From the NCBI GenBank assembly GCA_024811115.1, contig JAKOGH010000722.1, positions 248,001 to 312,000 on the forward strand: a DNA stretch of 64,000 nucleotides. Reading direction: 5' to 3'. The stretch comes from Terana coerulea. Lineage: Eukaryota; Basidiomycota; Agaricomycetes; Polyporales; Phanerochaetaceae. A program made the translations under genes and the position numbers. Below are positions 56,305-64,000 of this stretch, in pieces. Numbering within the stretch: the stretch's first letter is position 1; each line of letters begins with the position of its first letter. Under the pieces are notes generated by a model. It did not search any database and was not told the DNA's origin. It saw only the letters and a list, made by a program, of their open reading frames with translations.

Positions 56305-57059
56305 CGTACCTACTTACCTTCCGGATTGAGCGAAATGTCACGTCACGCGTAACAGGAAGTGGTGTGTCACCACACCTTGACCTGACTCGTTATCGTCCGC
56401 TGGCAGAGGCAATACGAAGCGTGAGTTGCTTTACTGTATGACCCATCATCTCATCTCTGCAGACTATTCGAATCGTTGGAAAGCTATTATCTCAGCATTT
56501 CTGGGTGCCTGAGACTTGAACGCCTGTGCTTTGCCTGTGCTGTCAAGAATACTAGAAAAGTATAGTACAAGCAGGGTGCTATAGTATACACCTTTCCAGT
56601 GTAATACATGTATACTAACGTCCTTAAGTTCTACGTAAAGGACTCCGATGTAAAACATTTCGAGTTGAAGCTTGCGCTCCCAGTGCAAATCGGCTTGTCG
56701 ACATGCTTACATTGCAAAATTACTTAGTCAGCATCTCACAGGTCTTACCCGGTAGGTTTGATCGTCTGACTAATTTTAGTCACTTTGTGATGGACTAGAT
56801 CAGAGATTTGGTCAATGCACAGGCGGCACCGACTCCGATGGTCTCATGCGGACCGAACTTACAGTAATCCGGACCCTCGAGCGCGTGATGCTTTGCGAGC
56901 GACGCGTCTTGGACGCGGCCGACTCGGATTTTTGGTTGATTTTTGGTGGGCCGGCCTTTGAATTTGCTTTGCATCTTGACCTCTGTATATAAGATCCCAA
57001 ATGCCTCCAACCCAGACAACCTCAACTTCCACAGTACACCACAGCAGAGCGTTCTCAGC
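56305..57059. other. Divergent promoter region, FunK1 / alpha-beta hydrolase
   Basis: About 755 bp. TATATAA at 56986-56992 serves the hydrolase. Nothing else recognised. Confidence 0.5.
56986..56992 (+). promoter_or_regulatory. TATA box of the alpha/beta hydrolase
   Basis: TATATAA, about 70 nt upstream of the ATG at 57060. Confidence 0.55.
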
Positions 57060-58160
57060 ATGCATTTCGCGTCAGTTTTCTCCACGTGGGGGCTCAACCT
57101 TGCCTCGCTAGTCTGGGGTACTGTGCAGGGCCAAAGCACGACGCTCAGCACCGCACACGTTTCCTTGCACACGGTGGACGTCGATGGCGTCGACGTCTTC
57201 TACCGTTCTGCAGGTAGCCCATCCAACCCGACCATTCTGCTGCTGCACGGTTTCCCCGCCTCGTCTTTCCAATACCGCAACCTCATGCAGCTCCTTGGGC
57301 CTAAATATCATACTATCGCGCCTGACCTGCCCGGGTTCGGGTGGACCCAGGTGCCACAGGGATACAACTACAGTGAGTGCAAGAATACTTCTCCATTTCT
57401 CACTTGTCTCTGAATCGCCGTGATCTGTACAGCCTTCGATAACCTTGCGAACACGGTTGATGGATTTACCAAGGCAGTCAACATGACCAAGTTTGCGATG
57501 TATCTCTTTGACTACGGTGTAAGCAGTCCTCTGCATGATCACAAGGTCAAAACTCTTAAGCTGACGGCTGTCATATTAATAGGCTCCTGCCGGGTTTCGC
57601 GTCGCGCTGAAGGACCCTTCACGCATCACTGGGATCATCTCGCAGAACGGCAACGCCTACGTCGAAGGTTTCGGCCAGGGTTCTGGGCGCCCATCTTTGC
57701 CCTCTGGAACGCCTCCTCGACGTTGAACTACACCTCGCCGGAAGCCAACGCCGCCGCCCAGCTCCTCTCCTTCGACGTCACCAAGTCCCAGTACACCACC
57801 GGCGTGCCCGACGACCTCCTCATCAACATCGAGCCTGCGAGCTACACCACCGACGCCGCCCTCCTGGCGCAGCCGCCCCAGCGGGACATCCAGCTGTCGC
57901 TCTTCTTCGACTACCGCACGAACCCCGAGGCGTACCCGTCCTGGCAGGCGTACCTGCGCACCAGCGAGGTGCCCGTGCTGGCGATGTGGGGTTTCAACGA
58001 CATCGCCTTCATCCCGGCGGGCGCGACGGCGTACATGCGAGACGCGAAGAACCCCATCGTCAAGTTCGTCGACTCGGGACACTTCGCGCTCGAGACGCAT
58101 CTGGCGGAGTATGTCACCGAGATCGACAACTTCATGACGACTCGTGTTATCCCTGGGTGA
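57060..58160 (+). CDS. Secreted alpha/beta hydrolase, epoxide hydrolase-like
   Basis: Alpha/beta-hydrolase fold enzyme similar to epoxide hydrolases and haloalkane dehalogenases. ATG at 57060 opens a plausible signal peptide (MHFASVFSTWGLNLASLVWG). Exon 1 has LLLHGFPASSFQYRNLMQLL, the HG oxyanion motif. Exon 2 has FDNLANTVDGF and the nucleophile region YLFDYG, which continues as APAGFRVALKDPSRI after an intron. An Asp is the expected nucleophile. The C-terminal half has MWGFNDIAFIPAG (acid Asp) and FVDSGHFALETH (catalytic His), with stop at 58160. A one-base loss near 57680, in a GGG run, splits the last exon into two frames. TATA box at 56986-56992. Substrate unknown; peroxidase- or esterase-type names given to relatives are not supported here. 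Confidence 0.78.
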
Positions 58161-58526
58161 GTGGCGTTTTGGCGTCGCCGTGCGAGAGCTACTCCTGACA
58201 ATTAGCGTAGCTTGTAGGGCTGCCTAAAATCCTGCGTAAATGGAGACTCACCAGAAAGCGAATACTAAATAATTATAATGTCACATACTAGTACCTGGAT
58301 GATAATGTTGAGACATATTTACCACCTACATATAATATCGCTCCAGGAAATTTGGTCGAGGAGCACGTAAACATTTTCAGGCAACTCCATTATTAGCGTG
58401 TCTTTCCGTATGTGCTATGTATTGTACAAGTGAGTCTGAGATCATGTCCAAGGTTATAGCCAAGAAATATGCATGCAGTACCAGTTCCATAAGCCTTCTT
58501 ACATTACTCTCCAGATCGATGTTCGC
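58161..58526. other. Convergent 3' region
   Basis: About 370 bp between the hydrolase and the leucine-rich-repeat gene. AT-rich, no gene seen. Confidence 0.5.
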
Positions 58527-60451
58527 TCAAACGCCGGGCTCGCTGACAGATGGTGCGGTTTCGCTGAGAAAATCCAGACAGCCGCGTGAGCAACCCCTCC
58601 AGAGGACGGGCACGCCGCCCTCGATGCCGACACTGAGCCCCGCCACCGTGCGCTCCCACGAAATCCGCTCCTCGGCGTGATGCACGAACACACTGCGACC
58701 CGTGCCATGCACAGGCGACATACACGTCCCAATGCCCGGATGCGTCTCCTCGTCCTCGTCTCCGTCCTCCTCCGCAACAGGATCGATGGCCCCAGAACTG
58801 GCGCTGGACCCGAAGACGTCCGACCCGCTCGACCATGCTCTACTAATGCTCCGCCGCGCGCTTGCTCGGCGACGCGAGTGTGTCGTGATGTGGCTTCGCG
58901 ACGGCCCGAGGCACGCATGCGCCGAGGTCCTTGAGCACCGCGGAAGGGTAATGGTCGGAGAGAGGGAGGTGATGCAGCAGTTCGATAATGGTTTCGGATC
59001 GGCCTCCTGGTGGAAGCAGGTCTGAAGGGTAGTAGTCGGCCAGAAGGACGCGGTAGCATGATTCCGCCAATGATGGTAGGGTGAAGTGGAGTACCGTGTC
59101 GGCGACGACTCTCGCGGAAGGCTGTGCCGATGTAGAGACGGATAACGTGGCCGGTTGAGGCGATGGAGACTCGTCCAGTGATGTTGGTGGTGGGAGCCAA
59201 GGATTGCCGTTGAGGGTGAGGGTGCTGAGATGCATGTTAAGCATCTCTGCGGGAAGGTAGGTCAACTTGTTTTGTGCGAGCACCAATGCACGAAGATTTC
59301 TCAGGGTGGCGATTTGAGGCGGAATCCGCCGTAGCGCGTTGCCGCCTGTGACTGTTTGAATATTACATCCGAGCCAAGTAGCAGCAACACTTACGCATAT
59401 TGAGTACCGTCAGACCTTGCAACGAGAAAAGCTCAATAGGGAGTTTCGAGATCGCGTTGTTGTTGAGGTAAATGCACAATGGATTGACGTCGTCGTCCAC
59501 AGGTGGGCCGTCCTCATGCCTAAGTTGTGCTGTCGAGGTGGACTTCGTTAATCTCGGTTGACGGTCTGAGGACAGAGCCCTTAGTCCAAATGGGTTTGAG
59601 GGTACTGTTCGGGAGCGTGTGAAAGCACGCTTCCCAGGAATGAGCTCTGCAGAGGGGACGAAAGCACCTCCTTTACTCGTCGGAAGGACGACTAACGACG
59701 CAAGGTCTGCGACGGATGAGGGTATTTGGGTAAGCCCAGAGCCAATTAGACCTGAGTTTCTACAGAACAAAGTTTAGTATCTTATTAGGCCTCTGGTATC
59801 AAAGGTCGAATTTACGTGAGATCAATAATACCATCGCCCTTGTCCACTGCCATGGTCATAGCTGCATCGAAAGTCTCCTGCTCCATTTGTCTTTGGCTTT
59901 TGCGATGTCTCGGAAGTAAATCCTCCTCATCACTAAGATTGATATCGTCGTCATTGCAGCTAGACTGCGCGTAGCCGAGTGATTTCCGTGAGAAGAGTTT
60001 CCGGGGAGATATAGAGAAAGCGTCTTCAGAGTCGGAAGCTAGCTGCAGATGACACTCGAGACTTCCGAGCCGGTTTCTTCTCCCAATCCGGTGGTGTCCA
60101 AGCATCCTTTGCCGATCCTGCAAGAGGATGCTTTAGAGTCGAAGTCGTGTGACGTGACGGGGAAACATCAGAGTTGAGGTAGTCGACGCGGAAGGTAATG
60201 TTCTCGTCGTCGAAGTCACTTCGAGAGGTGCGTTTCTCGTACAGATGTGGTGTCTTTACCGCCTTCGTCGAGGCTGCGAACGGATGCTGCACGCCGGGCG
60301 ACGGAGGCGGGGACAGCGAGCGGGGCTCCAGCCCAGGAGAGGACGGCGGTGACGAATCGCATGGTCCGAACGACGGCGAGGATGGTGGCGAGTACGTCGG
60401 GGGTGGCGACGGCGTGCTGAAGCGATTTGGTGGGTGCGTGTGGGACAACAT
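58527..60451 (-). CDS. Leucine-rich-repeat protein
   Basis: Intracellular leucine-rich-repeat protein of fungal type, without a family that I can name with confidence. ATG at 60451. Pro/Ser-rich N-terminus (PSPPPTYSPPSSPSFGPCDS), then an acidic segment (DDDINLSDEEDLLPRH). After an intron (donor GTAAAT near 59820) come LIGSGLTQIPSSVADLASLV and LNNNAISKLPIELFSLQGLT. After a second intron (GTAAGT near 59395) come LRRIPPQIATLRNLRALVLA, QNKLTYLPAEML and LSTLTLNGNPWLPPP, classic LRRs with a PWL cap. A C-terminal domain (FTLPSLAESCYRVLLADYYP, then SVFVHHAEERISWERTVAG) ends at 58527. One-base slips near 60035 and 58860 must be allowed. No membrane segment or signal peptide seen. Confidence 0.7.
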
Positions 60452-60762
60452 GGTAGAGTAGCCGCGCTTAGCAGCTACCTAAGTATACCGGGGATTGCCG
60501 AAGAGCATATTCATGTGACCGTGTAAGCGCCAGGAGAATTCCGCAGCTCCCACCAATCATGTTCCAGCGCTTGAGCAGGTCTCATATCGAATTGAACGCG
60601 TCTGGCGCGTAATTCCGTCCAACACGGGGACTTGCTAGCTAACGACGCTTTTGCGACCCAGGTAAGCAAATCCAGCTGTTGACTACAAAATATGGTCTTA
60701 TATGCTTCATTTACAGCCGATTACCCGAATTCCTGACATCCAACGAACGCAGCTCAGCTACT
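60452..60762. other. Divergent promoter region, LRR / acidic protein
   Basis: About 310 bp between two divergent genes. No specific element recognised. Confidence 0.45.
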
Positions 60763-61611
60763 ATGGCACCGACCACCAGCACAGCAGTTGACGTGTCAAA
60801 GCAGGGTGCGTACGACAGAGTAAACATTATAGCACTCAGATTGTTGATGCATTTTACAGATAGTACAAAGAGGAAACTCTCCGTCTCCGCTGACTCTAAA
60901 GAAGAACCCAAGCGAGCCAAGAAGTCTTCTATAACGACTGAACAGGCTCAGGTTCGCAAGGACGAAGGCTCCGAGGACGAGGAAGACCCGCAGGATGGCG
61001 AGGATAACGACGAGCTCGACGAATCAGAAGGGGAGAGTGATGACGAAGACAAGGAACGGCCCAGTGTTGGGACGTTCTGCATCTGGGCCGACGGCCTAAT
61101 GTCCCTCTGCGGCGATTCTCACGACTGGCGACGACGAAGACTTCGACGAGGAGGCCGAAGAGCAACCCTATCTCACCCTCAAGTCTACCGCTACCGACGC
61201 ATACAAGAAAGTCTCTCATCTTCCGAAGGATAAGCATGCCGACGAGATTGTCGAAAATGGTCTCGCAGAGGGCGTCGTTACCTGGATGGTGTCCATGACG
61301 CAAGGCGCCCAAAAACCGCAGGTGCCAAGGCATGGCGGGACCTTGTGAAGGAGCGAACGTCGAAGAAGGCAAAGGAGGAACATAAGAAGGCTGGTAACAT
61401 CACGAAGGGCAAGGATGACTACGAAGTTGACGACGGTTGGTGGTACGATGTCACTGTGCAGGCCGAGGAATCGAAGGCAGGCTCGCCCGCTCTGAAGGTT
61501 GAGCTGGAGGGCGCTGGGGTGCGTTGGCTCACAGACGTTCGCTTGACCGAGGCGGAGGGTAGTCGCGCTATGCATTCGGTTGTTGACCATATTTGCCATG
61601 GCTTTGACTAA
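60763..61611 (+). CDS. Acidic, lysine-rich protein of unknown function
   Basis: Family not recognised. ATG at 60763 (MAPTTSTAVDVSKQ), then an intron with a GTGCGT donor and TACAG acceptor. Exon 2 begins DSTKRKLSVSADSKEEPKRA with a nuclear-localisation-like KRAKK, followed by a strongly acidic tract (DEEDPQDGEDNDELDESEGE). A more ordered part follows: YLTLKSTATDAYKKVSHLPK, DEIVENGLAEGVVTWMVSMT, KAWRDLVKERTSKKAKEEHK and DGWWYDVTVQ, ending at 61611 in VVDHICHGFD. At least one slip near 61310 (CCCAAAAA run) and another between about 61040 and 61110, or a missed intron, separate these frames. Composition suggests a nuclear or chromatin-linked protein, but that is only inference. Confidence 0.55.
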
Positions 61612-62030
61612 GGCACAGTCAGAGCAATGCAGATGTAGAACCGTTGCTTGACATTTCTTCTTAGCCTTTCTTATGCTTGAAATTCCTTCACTTCCCTCTA
61701 CTTCCTCTACTTCCTCCACCTTATGTTACAATCCTGTAATGCTTTCAGATCATTTCTTGAAGAGTTGTGCTGATTCTTTCAATGCATACCTGTTGATAGC
61801 CAGCTGCACCAATAGCATATAAGCAACTGTACAAACACCGGCTGGCCGCTGCACAGTGAGACATGATACATGGCATTAGTGTTACTATGTGAGCACATTA
61901 CACGAGGGTCTGGCCCATATGAAGTATATGATACAACATATTATGCTCTGTCCGAAGCGGCGATCTTGTATAGCTAATCCTTTGGATCAGTAATCGGTCT
62001 GATAACCATACGTTGAACGCACATACACAC
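61612..62030. other. Convergent 3' region
   Basis: About 420 bp between the acidic protein and BTB protein 2. No coding signal seen. Confidence 0.5.
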
Positions 62031-63112
62031 CTAGCAGTCCGGGACAATGATATGGGAAGCCAAACTATCTCTGACTTCCTGCCTTAACTCAGCATATCTT
62101 TCCTGTAGATGCTCCGTGCAGTTACTGCACAGGTCCTGTATATTGTCAATTTCCCGCCAGAACGAGTCCAGCGCAGAGTACGGCCTCGACTTGAGCCCGC
62201 GCGGCCAGCCGTCGCCCTCCTGTAGCCTGCGGATCGTCTCGTTGCATGTGTCTTCGTCGTAGCACTGCGAGCCTTCTTCGGATGGAAGGTCCAGCACGAG
62301 ATCCTCCATGTTCTTCTCCAGGATTTTGCGCAGGCTCTTGCGCGCCTCCTTGCATACAACCAGGTCCTCGGGGTTGAGATGCACGCGTACCTCCCCACCG
62401 TCCTTGAGCAGCGGTCCGGCCTTCAGAGCCTTGGGCGAGATGGTACAGCACAGATACAGCGCAGGCAGGTGGAACTCGGGCATTCGCAGGAACCGGCACA
62501 GATTGGCGATCTCGATCGGCAGCACGTCCCTCTTGCCTTGGATAAACCAGTTCACGTCGCACCCTTGGTCCCAGTCGTCGATGTGCTGTGGAAACTGAAG
62601 ACTCAGGCACCGGATGGCCTCGTTCTGCAGCTCTTCCGCATCGTACTTGTTCCCTAGAACGAGCAGCGCCTTGACAGCCGCCCAAGTAGGCCTTGCGTCC
62701 TTTGAGAAACGATACCTTCGGAGGGTACAAAAGATCAGCATCACACTCATGCAGTACAGTTTATTAGAGCTGCGCACTTCATGCCGTTATACATTGCGTC
62801 AAAGAAAAAGGTCAAGTCCTCAGGGTCGTCGGGTAAGTGGAGGATAGGACAACCGCGCGCTTCTCCCCCGACGGCGGTTGCGGGAAGCCAAACATGTCAC
62901 TAAACACCGCAGACTTGCGAGCGAGCACGCTTCGATGAACACGAAATGCGACGTTGTGGTTGGCGACGAGGACGATGTTGCCGTCATCGAGCCAGAACTC
63001 GTGGTGGCGCCTGACACCGGCCAAGTCTGCTCGGATGCGTTATAAGGATGCCCAAAAGTACTGAAGACCCAAAGGAAGACATGCCTTCTTCAGATACGTA
63101 GTACGCGTCCAT
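62031..63112 (-). CDS. BTB/POZ domain protein 2
   Basis: Paralogue of BTB protein 1. A short first exon (MDAYYVSEE, ATG at 63112) is joined to LAGVRRHHEFWLDDGNIVLV through an intron that appears to start with GC rather than GT. BTB core: RVHRSVLARKSAVFSDMFGF, then CPILHLPDDPEDLTFFFDAM and YNGMK. The next exon begins YRFSKDARPTWAAVKALLVL, GNKYDAEELQNEAIRCLSLQ, and the C-terminal domain has LYLCCTISPKALKAGPLL and CSNCTEHLQERYAELRQEVR, with stop at 62031. A one-base slip near 62855 (GCGCGC context) separates KR from the CPILHLP stretch. The first exon is less certain than the rest. Binding partners unknown. Confidence 0.75.
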
Positions 63113-64000
63113 TTGTACGAGGAATTGTCGCAAAAGTCGCGAGCTTGCCCCTATATGCACGAAGTCAGCCTCTCTGGGCGTCTATATTCAAAAATCGAGG
63201 AAGAACACCACTGCAAACACTGGAACTGTGAGTGACTTACTGAGAACTCTCTCGTCAGTGCGGAAAGGTAAGAGGCACAACCTCAAGAGTCAAGCCTGAA
63301 AAGCAAAACTCCCGGTGGCCATCACTTTGACAACTGTGGCCATCTGGGCGCTTCTTACCGATCGAGCTCAAATAAGGCAAGAAAGATCGTCCCGAGGAGC
63401 ATGAGTCTGCCCTTTGTCGTCTGGCAACACTATGAGGTGAGGAAGGCCGAGGTAGTGTATAGCGGCACTTCAAATGGTTTTTGATGAGGTCAGCGATATT
63501 CAATCAGGCAAATTACTGACGAATTCTCGAAGCGGCGGGCTGTTGATGTAGCAAGGCAGGATGAACGAGTCCAACCAGAGTCATGGAGGGATTTTGGCGG
63601 CGCTTGTCTGGCTGCGGCCACATCCACGAGCACAGTGAGCAATATCGAAGACAAATGGAATTCGGCCCACATACCGCGCGAGCCACTCCGCGAAGCCCTG
63701 TCTCGGATGGCACAGCCTGTTGAACTTGAACGCTCTCAATATTCAGCGTAATCAGAGTAAATAACGTGGATAGTTGACATTTGGTAGCCGCGGAGTACCT
63801 ATCCTTGAAATAAGCCCAGAAGGCCTTTACATAGAGCTTTCCTTGGAAGTGGTGGCAAGCAGAGATGAGATGTCGGCTTCGGCAGACCACGGCGCTCGAT
63901 AGATGGCGGCGCGCCTCGAGGCTCGAGACGCCAGGGCCGCGGTCGTGTCTTGACTACAGTGTCTTGCAGGAAAAGTGCAGTCGGGCGGTATTTTCGCGTT
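63113..64000. other. Window edge, upstream of BTB protein 2
   Basis: About 890 bp with the presumed BTB 2 promoter. Minus-strand ORFs at 63255-63503 and 63513-63890 have no motif and no sign of selection, so I do not call them. Confidence 0.45.

Noticed and set aside
63255..63890. Minus-strand ORFs at the end of the window
   Set aside because: Low-information translations with no recognisable feature; probably chance.
1..64000. CRISPR arrays, bacterial operons, rRNA genes
   Set aside because: None seen; the spliced genes show this is eukaryotic nuclear DNA.

Overview
The window looks like nuclear DNA from a filamentous basidiomycete (Agaricomycetes, probably a wood- or litter-decay lineage). 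Introns are short (about 50-70 nt, GT..AG), genes are dense on both strands, and the gene content is typical of that group: a fungal-type FunK1 kinase, BTB/POZ proteins of the Agaricomycete type, F-box/leucine-rich proteins, a CBM19 secreted protein, DUF3455 secreted proteins and a CYP505 P450-reductase fusion. I cannot name the species.

Layout. 0-12 kb: four DUF3455-type small secreted proteins, three on the minus strand and one on the plus strand, with the same four-exon structure; copy 2 looks like a pseudogene. A CBM19-type secreted protein sits between copies 3 and 4. 12.5-24.4 kb: a Con-6 protein, a GH16 (Crh-like) glycosidase, mitochondrial ribosomal protein uL23m, the polarity factor Bud6/Aip3, a TRIP4/Rqt4-type zinc-finger protein and a membrane-anchored pepsin-type aspartic protease. 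24.7-31.6 kb: a coiled-coil protein, an F-box protein and a Dcr2-like metallophosphatase. 32.3-37.3 kb: two adjacent tandem duplications, an F-box-like pair and a pair of small secreted proteins of no family I recognise. Each of those two proteins carries the same AGAP...P...W motif twice, separated by an Arg-Arg site.

38.3-52.1 kb is a single CYP505 gene (minus strand) whose fourth exon is separated from the third by a complete 9.4 kb Ty3-type LTR retrotransposon lying inside an ordinary small intron, in sense orientation. 53.3-64 kb: a BTB protein, a FunK1 kinase, a secreted alpha/beta hydrolase, a leucine-rich-repeat protein, an unidentified acidic protein and a second BTB protein paralogous to the first.

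A technical theme runs through the window. More than twenty single-base frame slips, often in or next to homopolymers, interrupt otherwise well-conserved genes. The two LTRs of the retrotransposon differ by six one-base indels and by no substitution that I can find. The simplest reading is residual indel error in the assembly, so most of the slips are annotated here as sequence problems rather than gene death. The best candidate for something undescribed is the twin-motif secreted protein pair at 35.7-37.3 kb.
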